DNA from: Microbacteriaceae bacterium BACL25 MAG-120322-bin65
GTDB lineage: Bacteria; Actinomycetota; Actinomycetes; Actinomycetales; Microbacteriaceae
Reading direction: 5' to 3'
DNA: 41,716 bases
Assembly: GCA_001438965.1 (NCBI GenBank)
Contig: LIAY01000002.1
Location: forward strand, 1-41,716
Under the pieces are notes generated by a model that did no database searches, was not told the DNA's origin, and saw only the letters and a list, made by a program, of their open reading frames with translations. This document shows, one piece after another, positions 21,269 through 32,006 of the stretch. How positions within the stretch are numbered: position 1 is the first letter of the stretch; each line of letters begins with the position of its first letter. Made by a program: the position numbers and the translations under genes.

Positions 21269-22275
21269 GCAGCCCCGCTCTTTGCTAAGAAGCCGTCACG
21301 ATTCTTGACGGGAAGAAAACAAGCGCTGTGGTGCTGTGGCCCTGACTCGGCTAGCGCAGGCTGGACGGACCCGCAAGCCATTCCCTGACTATTTGCGAAC
21401 TGGCATCGGGGCGCAAAACTGCACCCTTCAAAACGTTCGCTGGGGGATGGCGGTGCACCCGGAATGGGTTTCAAGGGTGCATCCAAGTCCTCGTTCGCAA
21501 CGAGTGAGTCAAGCAACCCTCTGGTGTAGGGGTGGTGGGGGCGCGCAAAAATTTCGGCTGCAGGAGCAGACTCCACAACCCGTCCCCCATACATCACAAC
21601 AACGTCGTCACACATTTCCTTGACCACGCCAAAATCGTGCGTAATGAGGAGGATCGCCATCCCTGTATCGCGCTGAATTTGCTTGAGGAGATCGAGAATC
21701 TGGGCCTGAACCGTCACATCTAGGGCTGTGGTGGGCTCATCAGCAATCAACAACCGTGGCTTATTGATAAGTGCCATCGCAATCATGATGCGTTGACGCA
21801 TACCACCGGAAAATTGGTGCGGGTAATCGTCAATTCGTTGCGATGCCTCGGGGATACCGACCTCTTCAAGGGCTACCATCGCTTGCTGGCGCGCTTCCTT
21901 TTTCGAGGCTCCCTTGTGGTGCACCAGATACGCCTCAGCGATCTGTTTACCCACCGTGTAAAAGGGGTGCAAGGAAGAGAGTGGATCTTGGAAAATTATA
22001 GAAATAGGTCCACCACGAAGTTGTCTCAATGCGTTCCCATCGGCGTAGTCGATAGGTTTGCCCTCAAAACTGATCGACCCAGAAATCTCGGTCTTTGAGC
22101 CACCGTTAAGCCCAAGAACAGACAACGCGGTCACGGACTTCCCCGAGCCTGATTCGCCGACACATCCCAAGGTGGTGCCTGGCTCAATAGAGTAGGAAAC
22201 ACCATTGACCGCGTGGACAATCCCGTCTTCTAGGGGAAAACGGACTGTTAGATCGTTGATACTCAAAAGCGTCAT
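21265..22275 (-). CDS. Peptide/nickel-type ABC transporter ATP-binding protein (OppD/DppD-like)
   Basis: GCVGESGSGKSVTALSVLGL, FSGGMRQRIMIAMALINKPRLLIADEPTTALDVTVQAQILDLLKQIQ, C-terminal GCSFAPRCQFA. Confidence 0.93.
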   Translation of the reverse strand: MTLLSINDLTVRFPLEDGIVHAVNGVSYSIEPGTTLGCVGESGSGKSVTALSVLGLNGGSKTEISGSISFEGKPIDYADGNALRQLRGGPISIIFQDPLSSLHPFYTVGKQIAEAYLVHHKGASKKEARQQAMVALEEVGIPEASQRIDDYPHQFSGGMRQRIMIAMALINKPRLLIADEPTTALDVTVQAQILDLLKQIQRDTGMAILLITHDFGVVKEMCDDVVVMYGGRVVESAPAAEIFARPHHPYTRGLLDSLVANEDLDAPLKPIPGAPPSPSERFEGCSFAPRCQFANSQGMACGSVQPALAESGPQHHSACFLPVKNRDGFLAKSGAA

Positions 22276-23261
22276 TGCACGCCAACTCTGGGATCGAGTC
22301 GGGCATAGGCGATGTCCACCAAAGTATTCGCGACAATGATGAACGAGGATGTCAACATAATGGTCCCTGCCAGGACCGGCAAGTCGGACTCGTGAACGGC
22401 TGAAAACGTCAGCCTCCCGAGTCCAGGAATGGAGAACACAGCTTCGGTGACAATCGCACCACCAAGCAGTCCGGCCAGGTCGATTCCAGCAATCGTCACA
22501 ATGGGTGTAAGCGCGGATCGCAGTACATGCCGACGAACAACAACGCCCTCACCTAAACCTTTAGCTCTAGCTGTTCGGATGTAATCCTCGTTCATCGTCT
22601 CGAGAATTCCATCTCGGCTCAATCGGGCATAAATGGCTGAATACAACAGCGCAAGAGTCACCCAAGGCAGCAGCATCGTGAGGAACCAGAAGAGCGGATC
22701 CTCGCCGAGTTCTATATATCTAGGAGTCGGAAAAATTGGTACCCAAAATACAAAAGCAAAAACAAGGAGCAGCCCCGTAAAGAACGTGGGCAGACTCGTC
22801 CCCACAAGCACGAAACTAATTCCTAGTCGGTCTTGCCATTTGCCCTTCTTCAAAGCGGAAATTATGCCCACGCCCAGGCCCACGACAATCCACAACACAA
22901 ATGCTCCACTTGTCAGAGCAATAGTTGCCGGGAGCGCACGCACAATGAGGGTGGTGACTTCCTCGCCTTTGCGGAAGCTATAGCCCAAACATGGTGCTTC
23001 ACACTCAAAAGTGGCGCTACCGCTGCCGTATTCACGGCCAGCCACAATTCCCTTAAGAAATAACGCGTACTGCTCAGCAATAGGTTTGTCGTAACCCAGG
23101 CGTACTCGGTTCTTCTCAATGATCTCGGGTGTGCACGATTTGCCACACGTGAGGGCGGCGGGATCAGAGGGAAGCGCGTTGAAAAGCAAAAACGTAATGA
23201 TGGTCACCGAGAACAACAAACCGACCATGACAGCCAACCGTCGAGTAATAAAGCGAATCAC
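22272..23261 (-). CDS. ABC transporter permease (OppB/DppB-like)
   Basis: MIRFITRRLAVMVGLLFSVTIITFLLFNALPSDPA...; EDYIRTARAKGLGEGVVVRRHVLRSALTPI (EAA loop). Confidence 0.93.
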   Translation of the reverse strand: MIRFITRRLAVMVGLLFSVTIITFLLFNALPSDPAALTCGKSCTPEIIEKNRVRLGYDKPIAEQYALFLKGIVAGREYGSGSATFECEAPCLGYSFRKGEEVTTLIVRALPATIALTSGAFVLWIVVGLGVGIISALKKGKWQDRLGISFVLVGTSLPTFFTGLLLVFAFVFWVPIFPTPRYIELGEDPLFWFLTMLLPWVTLALLYSAIYARLSRDGILETMNEDYIRTARAKGLGEGVVVRRHVLRSALTPIVTIAGIDLAGLLGGAIVTEAVFSIPGLGRLTFSAVHESDLPVLAGTIMLTSSFIIVANTLVDIAYARLDPRVGVQ

Positions 23262-23282
23262 GTCACTAATCTCCTTGGATGA

Positions 23283-23316
23283 TGCTGGGGGGCATACTCA
23301 CGCATGCCCCCCAGCA
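23283..23316 (-). promoter_or_regulatory. Strong intercistronic hairpin between the SBP gene and the DppB-like gene (13-bp perfect stem)
   Basis: TGCTGGGGGGCAT-actcacgc-ATGCCCCCCAGCA. Confidence 0.85.
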
Positions 23317-23327
23317 CGGAACTGACC

Positions 23328-25064
23328 CTACTGTTCTAGGTACAAGTCAGCTGGGTTGTACCAGCCGTATGCGTCCCAGAAGTAAGCGTTGCCAACTTTC
23401 GATCCCGGCAAGAGCTGGGTCTTACCGAATAGCGTCGGGATGACCCACACTCGATCCATGGCGAGCTGGTTACCATCAGCCCACAAGGAACCTTGTGCGT
23501 TTCGGTCGACTTCACCCTTACCAGCCGCCACAATGCCGGCGAATTCGGCATAGGCTTCTGGGTCGCCCTCGATGGCACGAGAGAGATCAAAACCACCATC
23601 GGGGGTAAACAGCGCTGGCACAACGGTTGAGGCGTTGGGCCAGTCTGGTCCCCATCCAGCGAAGTTGAGATCACCCTGTGAGCCAGGATCAAGCACTACA
23701 CCGTAGTACTGACCAGGCTCAATCGGGTTCGGGATGATGGTGATTCCAGCATTTGCCCCCAAGGACGAAACCCACGCCGCAGCGTACTTTTCATTGGTGG
23801 GGGTGGATGCGTAATCCAAGCTCAGACCAGCACCAGTTGCCCGGGCGTGAACGTCTGGGCAGGTTGTAGCCGCCTTATCCATCCACTCGCCTGCGACTGC
23901 CGCATTACCAGCAGGCATCAAGTCGTCATAACCGGTGACGGCTCGGTAGTCGAGGGGAAGGTTGGGCTTGATTACACCATCGGCCGTCTCACCTGCGTAC
24001 TTTCCACCGGCAGCCGTAAGGATCGCCTCGCGGTCAAGTGCGTAGTAAACAGCCTTGCGGATTTCTACACAGGGCACACTCGCCGTGTTCACAGCGACGT
24101 AGCGTACGTAGGGGTCGAAGACATTCAGTGCACGCTCACTAAGGTCAGCGTCGGCGAAAATCCGGTCAAGGTTTTCGGGCTGTACTGAGTATGCGATGGC
24201 ATTCGCATCGGGGCCTTCACTCGCAATCAGTCGTTCATCGATGATCTTCGGATCCAACGAGAACTGCATGATGATTTCGTCCGGGTACGCGTTACGGATG
24301 GGGTCCGATTCAGGATCCCAGTTATCGTTACGAACTAATTTGAGTTCGCGTCCGATTTCATAGGACTCAATCTTGTAAGGACCACTCGACACGGGACGGT
24401 CGTCATAGAACTCTCCGGTATCCGATGCTGCTGGCACTGGAGTAGAGATCGTCAACGTAAACGCTCCATTGAAATCGATGACAGGGGTGTTCAAGCGAAT
24501 CACCATGTTCTTGTCATCGACACACTTAAACGCGTCGTCGTATTGGTCCTGGCCGACTCCGGTGTAGGGGCCTTCATAGTTCTCCACGTCCAAGTAAGCA
24601 ACGAGGAAGGCAGGGCCATCCGTGATGACATCCTGCGCAAACGAACGACTCATGCCGTACTTGACGTCGTCACAGGTGATAGGGCTGCCATCTTCGAACG
24701 TAATCCCGTCACGAAGAGTGAACTCCCAGGTCTGGCCGCCGTCATCGGTTCTGCCTATATCGGTCGCAAGGTCGGGAACGATGTTGCCTGCCTCGTCAAA
24801 TGTCACCAAAGTGCGGTGCATCAGTCCACCAGCAAAAGCAATATCTGCTCCCGTGTAGTTCCTCTGAGGATCAAGGTGAAGGATTTGTTCAGCTTGAGTC
24901 AGGATGTAAAGGGTTCCTCCAGCCTGAGGACCCCCAGCACTCGCTGCCTCACCCGAATCGGAGCTTTCGGCCGAATCGGTTGCTCCGCCTCCAGAGCAAG
25001 CAGCCAACAGAAGGACACTTGTCGACAACAGTGCTGCAAATTTTGTAGCTGTTGAGGTTTTCAT
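23328..25064 (-). CDS. ABC transporter substrate-binding lipoprotein, family 5 (peptide/nickel type)
   Basis: Signal peptide with lipobox LLLAAC; GGTLYILTQAEQILHLDPQRNYTGADIAFAGGLMHRTLVTFDE...WEFTLRDGITFEDGSPITCDDVKYGMSR. Confidence 0.93.
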   Translation of the reverse strand: MKTSTATKFAALLSTSVLLLAACSGGGATDSAESSDSGEAASAGGPQAGGTLYILTQAEQILHLDPQRNYTGADIAFAGGLMHRTLVTFDEAGNIVPDLATDIGRTDDGGQTWEFTLRDGITFEDGSPITCDDVKYGMSRSFAQDVITDGPAFLVAYLDVENYEGPYTGVGQDQYDDAFKCVDDKNMVIRLNTPVIDFNGAFTLTISTPVPAASDTGEFYDDRPVSSGPYKIESYEIGRELKLVRNDNWDPESDPIRNAYPDEIIMQFSLDPKIIDERLIASEGPDANAIAYSVQPENLDRIFADADLSERALNVFDPYVRYVAVNTASVPCVEIRKAVYYALDREAILTAAGGKYAGETADGVIKPNLPLDYRAVTGYDDLMPAGNAAVAGEWMDKAATTCPDVHARATGAGLSLDYASTPTNEKYAAAWVSSLGANAGITIIPNPIEPGQYYGVVLDPGSQGDLNFAGWGPDWPNASTVVPALFTPDGGFDLSRAIEGDPEAYAEFAGIVAAGKGEVDRNAQGSLWADGNQLAMDRVWVIPTLFGKTQLLPGSKVGNAYFWDAYGWYNPADLYLEQ

Positions 25065-25135
25065 GTCTCTCCTTTCTTATTGGTTAGTGGAGACAAGTGT
25101 CTCCGTCGAAACATCACACGATATTTCGAGTCCGG

Positions 25136-26083
25136 TCATCTCGACCCCTTGGGGTCGAGGGCATCTCTGATGGCATCTCCTAAAAGGTTGAAAGAGAGTA
25201 CGACCGCGAAGAGGGTCAACCCCGGAAACAACATGTAACTGGGAACAACCCTGAAGTAACTCACGCTGTCGGCGAGCATCGCACCCCAGGTCGGTGTAGG
25301 AGGCAAGACACCGACGCCAAGAAAGGCGAGTGTGGCCTCGGTCGCTATGTATGAGGGAAGAGTAAGTGAGGCATAGATGATGATCGGGGCCCAGAGATTA
25401 GGGAGTATCTGAGTAAACATAATTCTGAACGGTCCCGCCCCCATGGCGATACTCGCTTCAACAAATTCTTTTTCCCGCAAACTCATCACCTGTCCGCGAA
25501 TAACCCGAGCGATAATCGGCCAACCGAACAAGGACAGCACCAAAATGATGTAAAGAATCCGGGCTGGATTACCTTGGGGCACCCCCAGTGAAACCAAACG
25601 TTGGGTCATAGCGTTGGAGAGAGCGAGAATTAATAGGAGAATCGGAAAGGCCAGCATCAAGTCAATAAAAGTCGAAATTACCTTGTCCACCCGGCCCCGA
25701 AAGTAGCCTGCGATGAGGCCCAGAACCACACCTATGGTCATCGTGATGAGGGTTGCGGATGTCGAAATAAACAGAGACACCCTCATCCCTAACAACAACC
25801 TGGCGAGAATGTCGCGCCCCGTACCAGGCTCTACCCCAAACGGATGTTCGGCACTGATACCACCGATACCCACTGGCAAACCAGCAGTATCTGGGTCGAG
25901 TGAGTCTTTGTAGAAGAAATAAGGATCAACACCCACTAGGGAGTTGATCAGTGGCGCAGTGAGGGCAAGAAGGAAGACCGCTACCGTCACGCCAAGAGAA
26001 ACTCGACCCAGCGAATCCCTCCGAAAACGAGCCCACGCAAGTTGTCGAGGAGACGAAATCGTTGCACTCATTTTGAGCCCCAT
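25136..26083 (-). CDS. ABC transporter permease (OppC/DppC-like)
   Basis: HPFGVEPGTGRDILARLLLGMRVSLFISTSATLITMTIGVVLGLIAGYFRGRVD; REKEFVEASIAMGAGPFRIMFTQILPNLWAPI. An internal start at MSATIS is possible. Confidence 0.92.
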   Translation of the reverse strand: MGLKMSATISSPRQLAWARFRRDSLGRVSLGVTVAVFLLALTAPLINSLVGVDPYFFYKDSLDPDTAGLPVGIGGISAEHPFGVEPGTGRDILARLLLGMRVSLFISTSATLITMTIGVVLGLIAGYFRGRVDKVISTFIDLMLAFPILLLILALSNAMTQRLVSLGVPQGNPARILYIILVLSLFGWPIIARVIRGQVMSLREKEFVEASIAMGAGPFRIMFTQILPNLWAPIIIYASLTLPSYIATEATLAFLGVGVLPPTPTWGAMLADSVSYFRVVPSYMLFPGLTLFAVVLSFNLLGDAIRDALDPKGSR

Positions 26084-26131
26084 TCGCCACTACATTGTAG
26101 GAAACAAAATGATAGTACCGGAAAGGTCGCT

Positions 26132-27373
26132 GTGTTGAATACCGTAGGCGAATTGTGGCGTATCCCTAAATTCCCCACGCTATTCGTTGCTCGGGCTGTT
26201 TCAAATCTTGGGAACGGTATCTCACCAGTAGCTCTGGCATTCGGCGTCCTTGCTATACCCGGTGCAGACGCAGGCTCCCTGAGCCTGGTCGCAGCGGCAC
26301 GCACATTTCCTATCCTTCTGTTGCTGATTTTCGGCGGTGCGATTGCCGACCGTTACGGGCGCGCCCGGGTAATGGGCTGGTCGGACATTGTGTTAAGTGT
26401 TTTTATTGCCTCCATCGGAATCGCTTTTATTACCGAAGATGCAACGGTGGCCTTCCTCGTGGTTGTCGGGTTGTTTGCCGGCCTCCTCAATGGACTCTGG
26501 TACCCGGCGTTCGCCGGCATGACGCCAGTAATTGTTCCTCCGAAAAATCTTCAGACCGCCAATGCCACTATCGGGTTTGGTTCCAACGTCGCATTTATGA
26601 TTGGCACGGCGGTGGGCGGAATCACTGTGGCATACCTGGGAATCGGATGGGCCATCGTGGTGGATGCGCTCACCTTCCTCATTGCGGGACTACTGATTCT
26701 CCCGCTCGCGAAAATCCCTCAGGATCGACCCGCAGACGATAGCGAGAGAATCACCATCTTCCGCGACATTCGCGATGGGTGGGGGGAATTTTCCTCGAGA
26801 CCTTGGCTCGTCACTGTTGTGGTGGCGTGGGCTTTTATCAACCTGGGATTCGAAGCTGCCTGGGCCGTTCTTGCGCCGCTTCAATCCGAGGCTCGATTTG
26901 ATGGACCAACCAGTTGGTCGATCGTGTTGACGTCGATGGCTCTCGGAATGATCGTGGGGGTGGCGCTAGCGGGAAAGATAAGACCGAAATATCCGCTGCG
27001 GACTGCAATGATCTTCGCCGGATTCATTCCCGTGTGGTTAATAAGTTTCGCGATTCCCTTACCCCTTGGCCTCGTTGCCGTAGGCGGTTTCCTTGCCGGA
27101 CTCGGTTTGGACTTGTTCTACGTCTTTTGGATGACCACAATTCAAACTCAAGTTCCCCCCGAGGCTTTGTCGAGGGTGAACTCGTATGATGCCTTAGGCT
27201 CCTTCCTTTTTGGTCCACTGGGGATCCTCCTAGCCGGCCCCGTCGCGCTTCTGATCGGCGTGCAAAACGCTCTCTACGGTGCGGCCATCGTCTCTGGCCT
27301 AGCGATTGCGAGCACTTTCCTCGTCAAAAGTGTGAGAAACCTAGAGGGCCGCGCTAAGCACGAAGGCGACTAA
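26132..27373 (+). CDS. MFS transporter
   Basis: LWRIPKFPTLFVARAVSNLGNGISPVALAFGVLAIPG...GGAIADRYGRARVMGWSD; ~12 hydrophobic segments. GTG start proposed at 26132 (VLNTVGELWRIP), in frame with the track ORF starting at 26042. Confidence 0.87.
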   Translation: MLNTVGELWRIPKFPTLFVARAVSNLGNGISPVALAFGVLAIPGADAGSLSLVAAARTFPILLLLIFGGAIADRYGRARVMGWSDIVLSVFIASIGIAFITEDATVAFLVVVGLFAGLLNGLWYPAFAGMTPVIVPPKNLQTANATIGFGSNVAFMIGTAVGGITVAYLGIGWAIVVDALTFLIAGLLILPLAKIPQDRPADDSERITIFRDIRDGWGEFSSRPWLVTVVVAWAFINLGFEAAWAVLAPLQSEARFDGPTSWSIVLTSMALGMIVGVALAGKIRPKYPLRTAMIFAGFIPVWLISFAIPLPLGLVAVGGFLAGLGLDLFYVFWMTTIQTQVPPEALSRVNSYDALGSFLFGPLGILLAGPVALLIGVQNALYGAAIVSGLAIASTFLVKSVRNLEGRAKHEGD

Positions 27374-27404
27374 TAACCACTGCGCGGCAATGAGGGACAC
27401 AACG

Positions 27405-27436
27405 ACAAAGGGCCCGGGTTTCCCCGGGCCCTTTGT
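27405..27436. terminator. Bidirectional hairpin terminator between convergent MFS gene and tuf
   Basis: ACAAAGGGCCCGGG-tttc-CCCGGGCCCTTTGT, 14-bp perfect stem. Confidence 0.9.
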
Positions 27437-27447
27437 TACTTCTAGTA

Positions 27448-28641
27448 CTACTTGAGAACCTTAGTTACCGTTCCGGCACCCACAGTGCGTCCACCCTCAC
27501 GGATGGCGAAGCTGAGGCCCTCTTCCATGGCGATGGGCTGAATTAAGTCCACCTTCATGTCAGTGGTGTCACCAGGCATGACCATTTCGGTGCCCTCAGG
27601 CAACGAGATAACGCCGGTCACGTCCGTGGTGCGGAAGTAGAACTGGGGACGGTAGTTCGTGTAGAAGGGGTTGTGACGCCCACCCTCGTCTTTGCCGAGG
27701 ATGTAAGCGGTTCCTTCGAACTCGGTGTGAGGGGTAACGGAACCAGGAGCAACAACAACCTGGCCACGCTCTACATCTTCACGCTTGGTACCGCGAAGAA
27801 GCAGTCCACAGTTCTCGCCGGCCCATGCCTCATCGAGCTGCTTGTGAAACATCTCTATACCCGTAACGGTGGTCTTCTGCGTGGGACGAATACCCACGAT
27901 TTCGACATCCGAGTTGATAGAGAGCGTGCCACGCTCAGCACGGCCGGTGACAACAGTGCCACGACCGGTGATGGTGAAGACGTCTTCAATGGGCATCAAG
28001 AACGGCTTGTCCTTGTCGCGCACAGGGTCAGGAACGCTTGCGTCCACTGCCTCCATGAGCTCCATGATCTTGTCGCCCCATGCTGCGTCACCCTCGAGTG
28101 CCTTCAGCGCGGAAACACGGATCACAGGAGCGTTGTCGCCATCGAAGCCCTGGGCGGAAAGCAGCTCACGGACCTCAACCTCAACAAGCTCGAGGATTTC
28201 TTCGTCATCGACCATGTCGGACTTGTTCAGCGCGACGAGCAGGTAAGGAACACCCACCTGCTTGGCGAGCAGAACGTGCTCACGGGTCTGAGCCATCGGA
28301 CCGTCAGTGGCGGCAACCACGAGGATTGCACCGTCCATCTGTGCGGCACCGGTGATCATGTTCTTGATGTAGTCGGCGTGGCCTGGAGCGTCTACGTGTG
28401 CGTAGTGGCGCTTGGGGGTCTCATACTCCACGTGGGAGATGTTGATGGTGATACCGCGCTGACGCTCTTCCGGAGCAGAGTCAATAGATGCGAAGTCACG
28501 CATCACGTTGACAGCTGATGGATTGCGCTCTGCGAGCACCTTGGAAATAGCAGCGGTAAGAGTGGTCTTGCCGTGATCGACGTGACCGATCGTACCGATG
28601 TTAACGTGCGGTTTGATCCGCTCGAACTTGGCCTTCGCCAC
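27448..28641 (-). CDS. tuf: Elongation factor Tu
   Basis: [36 protein letters not shown]...[40 protein letters not shown]. Confidence 0.99.
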   Translation of the reverse strand: MAKAKFERIKPHVNIGTIGHVDHGKTTLTAAISKVLAERNPSAVNVMRDFASIDSAPEERQRGITINISHVEYETPKRHYAHVDAPGHADYIKNMITGAAQMDGAILVVAATDGPMAQTREHVLLAKQVGVPYLLVALNKSDMVDDEEILELVEVEVRELLSAQGFDGDNAPVIRVSALKALEGDAAWGDKIMELMEAVDASVPDPVRDKDKPFLMPIEDVFTITGRGTVVTGRAERGTLSINSDVEIVGIRPTQKTTVTGIEMFHKQLDEAWAGENCGLLLRGTKREDVERGQVVVAPGSVTPHTEFEGTAYILGKDEGGRHNPFYTNYRPQFYFRTTDVTGVISLPEGTEMVMPGDTTDMKVDLIQPIAMEEGLSFAIREGGRTVGAGTVTKVLK

Positions 28642-28738
28642 TGTGGTCCTCCTCGGGACTGTTCACCTGAACCTTTCGGGTCCAGATTGTTGGGTACTTG
28701 TCTTGTTTGTTTAGGCCTACGAGCCTATTCGGTTGGGC

Positions 28739-30853
28739 TTAGTCGCCCTTGCCCTTCTGAATAATCTCGTCGGCTACAGCCTTCGGGACTTCAGAGTACG
28801 TCTCGAAAGTCATCGAGTACATTGCGCGACCTGAGGTCTTCGACCGCAAGTCACCAACATAACCGAACATCTCCGAGAGCGGCACGAGTGCACGAACAAC
28901 TTTTACGCCGGTCGCATCCTCCATGCTCTGAATCTGCCCACGCCTCGAGTTCAAGTCGCCGATGACATCGCCCATATATTCTTCTGGGGTCCGCACCTCG
29001 ACAGCCATCAACGGCTCGAGCAGAACAGGGTCTGCTTTTCTCGCGGCCTCCTTGAAGACCATCGATCCAGCAATTTTGAACGCCATCTCCGAAGAGTCAA
29101 CGTCGTGGAACTGCCCATCCAGGAGTGTCGCTTTGACACCCACGGTTGGGTAGCCCGCCAGAACGCCTACCTGCATAGCGTCCTGAATTCCAGCGTCTAC
29201 CGAGGGGATGTATTCACGAGGAATACGGCCACCGGAGACCTTGTTATCAAATTCGTACATGGTCTCGCCCGTAATTTCGAGCGGCTCGAGACTGATCTGC
29301 ACCTTGGCAAACTGACCGGATCCACCAGTCTGCTTCTTGTGGGTGTAATCGATCTTCTCCACCTTGCGACGAATGGTCTCGCGGTAAGCAACTTGGGGCT
29401 TACCCACGTTAGCTTCCACGTTGAATTCACGCTTCATCCGGTCTACCAGGATGTCCAGGTGAAGCTCACCCATGCCCTTGATGACGGTCTGACCAGTTTC
29501 CACGTTCTGCTCGGTGCGGAAAGTCGGGTCTTCTTCGGCAAGCCTCTGGATGGCCAAAGAAAGCTTCTCCTGGTCAGCCTTGGTCTTGGGCTCGATTGCG
29601 ACCTCGATGACGGGCTCTGGGAAGGTCATGGACTCTAGGACTACCTGGTTCGTTGGGTCACACAGGGTGTCCCCAGTGGTGGTGTCTTTCAAACCAATGA
29701 CGGCATAGATGTGACCAGCAGAGACAGACTCGACCGGGTTTTCCTTGTTGGCGTGCATCTGGAAGATCTTCCCGATGCGCTCCTTCTTGCCCTTAGTGGA
29801 GTTGATGACCTGAGCACCCGAATCGATGGTTCCTGAATACACGCGAATGTAGGTAAGGCGACCAAAGAAGGGGTGGACGGCGACCTTGAATGCCAAGGCA
29901 GAAAAAGGCTCACCAGATTCTGGCTTGCGCAACACAATCTTTTCCGCATCGCGCACATCGTGGCCTTCAATTGCGGGCACATCCAGTGGAGAAGGAAGGT
30001 AATCAACAACGGCATCGAGCATGGGCTGAACACCGCGGTTTTTGAACGACGAGCCACACAGAACCGGGTAGGCCGCACCAGCAATGGTCAGCTGACGGAT
30101 GCCGGCTTTGATTTCTGGAATAGAAATTTCTTCACCGTTCAAGAACTTCTCCAGAAGTTCCTCATTGGCTTCAGCAACACCCTCGATCAGGGTGGCGCGG
30201 TATTCCTCGGCCTTGGCCTTGAGTTCCTCGGGGATCTCGACAGTTTCGTATTCAGCGCCCAAGGTCACATCACCTTTGGAGTCACCAGGCCAAACCATGG
30301 CCTTCATTTCAACCAGGTCAACAACTCCGGTGAAAGTGTGCTCGAAGCCAATCGGTAATTGAATAACGAGTGGCTTAGCACCGAGGCGCTTGATGATGGT
30401 ATCGACGGTGAAATAGAAGTCGGCGCCTAGTTTGTCCATCTTGTTGATGAAGCAAATGCGAGGCACGTTGTACTTATCAGCCTGACGCCACACCGTCTCC
30501 GACTGTGGCTCCACACCTTCTTTACCGTCAAAGACTGCAACTGCCCCATCGAGTACACGCAGACTGCGCTCCACCTCAACGGTGAAGTCCACGTGACCTG
30601 GGGTGTCGATGATGTTGATCTGGTTGTTATCCCAGAAACAGGTGGTCGCTGCGGAGGTAATGGTGATGCCGCGCTCTTGCTCTTGCTCCATCCAGTCCAT
30701 CGTGGCAGCACCATCGTGGACCTCACCGATTTTGTGGGAAATACCCGTGTAAAACAGAATGCGCTCTGTCGTGGTGGTCTTTCCCGCATCGATGTGGGCC
30801 ATGATGCCGATGTTGCGAACCTTATTCAGGTCAGTTAGCACGTCCTGTGCCAC
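28739..30853 (-). CDS. fusA: Elongation factor G
   Basis: [63 protein letters not shown]. Confidence 0.99.
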   Translation of the reverse strand: MAQDVLTDLNKVRNIGIMAHIDAGKTTTTERILFYTGISHKIGEVHDGAATMDWMEQEQERGITITSAATTCFWDNNQINIIDTPGHVDFTVEVERSLRVLDGAVAVFDGKEGVEPQSETVWRQADKYNVPRICFINKMDKLGADFYFTVDTIIKRLGAKPLVIQLPIGFEHTFTGVVDLVEMKAMVWPGDSKGDVTLGAEYETVEIPEELKAKAEEYRATLIEGVAEANEELLEKFLNGEEISIPEIKAGIRQLTIAGAAYPVLCGSSFKNRGVQPMLDAVVDYLPSPLDVPAIEGHDVRDAEKIVLRKPESGEPFSALAFKVAVHPFFGRLTYIRVYSGTIDSGAQVINSTKGKKERIGKIFQMHANKENPVESVSAGHIYAVIGLKDTTTGDTLCDPTNQVVLESMTFPEPVIEVAIEPKTKADQEKLSLAIQRLAEEDPTFRTEQNVETGQTVIKGMGELHLDILVDRMKREFNVEANVGKPQVAYRETIRRKVEKIDYTHKKQTGGSGQFAKVQISLEPLEITGETMYEFDNKVSGGRIPREYIPSVDAGIQDAMQVGVLAGYPTVGVKATLLDGQFHDVDSSEMAFKIAGSMVFKEAARKADPVLLEPLMAVEVRTPEEYMGDVIGDLNSRRGQIQSMEDATGVKVVRALVPLSEMFGYVGDLRSKTSGRAMYSMTFETYSEVPKAVADEIIQKGKGD

Positions 30854-30901
30854 AGTGTTCCTCCGAGTTTTAGTAGGTGGATAAAGGCGGTTGCCTTTTT
30901 C

Positions 30902-31372
30902 CTACCAGCGATAGTGAGCGAAGGCCTTGTTGGACTCCGCCATTTTGTGAGTATCTTCACGGCGCTTCACAGCGGCACCGAGGCCGTTGGATGCATCCAA
31001 GATTTCGTTGGTCAAACGGTCAGTCATCGTCTTTTCACGACGAGCCTTCGCGTAGCTTGTCAGCCAACGCAGAGCGAGAGTGTTGGCACGGTGAGGCTTG
31101 ACCTCAACGGGCACCTGGTAGGTCGAACCACCAACACGACGAGAGCGAACCTCGAGGGTGGGGCGGACGTTATCCAGAGCCTTTTTCAACACCATGACGG
31201 CGTCCTGGCCGCTCTTGGTGCCAACGCCTTCAAGTGCACCATAAACAATGCGCTCAGCTAGGCCTTTTTTACCAGCAACCAGGATCTTGTTCACCAGCTG
31301 AGAAACAACGGGCGAGCCATAAACCGGGTCAGCAACAACGGGACGTTTAGGAGCGGGACCTTTACGGGGCAT
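30902..31372 (-). CDS. rpsG: 30S ribosomal protein S7
   Basis: [47 protein letters not shown]. Confidence 0.98.
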   Translation of the reverse strand: MPRKGPAPKRPVVADPVYGSPVVSQLVNKILVAGKKGLAERIVYGALEGVGTKSGQDAVMVLKKALDNVRPTLEVRSRRVGGSTYQVPVEVKPHRANTLALRWLTSYAKARREKTMTDRLTNEILDASNGLGAAVKRREDTHKMAESNKAFAHYRW

Positions 31373-31746
31373 TACTTCTTCTCCATCTTCGCGCCGTAGA
31401 GGCTACGGGCCTGCTTGCGGTTTTTAACAGCCTGAGTGTCCAAAGCGCCACGCACAATTTTGTAGCGGACACCGGGGAGGTCTTTCACACGGCCGCCACG
31501 AACCAGGACCATCGAGTGCTCCTGCAGGTTGTGGCCTTCACCAGGGATGTAGGCGGTTACTTCAGCTCCATTGGAAAGTTTGACACGAGCCACTTTGCGC
31601 AAAGCCGAGTTCGGCTTCTTAGGGGTCGTGGTGTACACACGCGTGCAAACGCCGCGCTGTTGTGGGTTGGCCTTAAGGGCAGGCGTCTTGGTCTTCTGGA
31701 CCTTGGGCTTGCGTCCCTTACGGACCAACTGTTGAATCGTTGGCAC
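31372..31746 (-). CDS. rpsL: 30S ribosomal protein S12
   Basis: [60 protein letters not shown]. Confidence 0.99.
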   Translation of the reverse strand: MPTIQQLVRKGRKPKVQKTKTPALKANPQQRGVCTRVYTTTPKKPNSALRKVARVKLSNGAEVTAYIPGEGHNLQEHSMVLVRGGRVKDLPGVRYKIVRGALDTQAVKNRKQARSLYGAKMEKK

Positions 31747-32006
31747 AGTTCACTCCTTATTGGTGCTGCACGGTGACAGCTCATTGATGGTTATTACTGG
31801 ATGGTGTTGACTAGTTCCCCACCACCCAGCGACATCGCACCAAGCGTCGCCTTGCGACTGCTACTTGGTATGCCGTGGGGGTTGACTTGATGATGTTGCC
31901 ACCATGGTTGCCCGTGGACCCTTGCTGCGGACTTGATGACCCGAGTCTGTAGCACCTCAGTCGAGGCATACATGACGGGCGTGCCATCACCCACACACAA
32001 ACTCTA

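Noticed and set aside
27673-28518. 281-aa plus-strand ORF antisense to tuf
   Set aside because: High-GC codon bias in tuf opens the antisense frame; protein looks like shadow translation.
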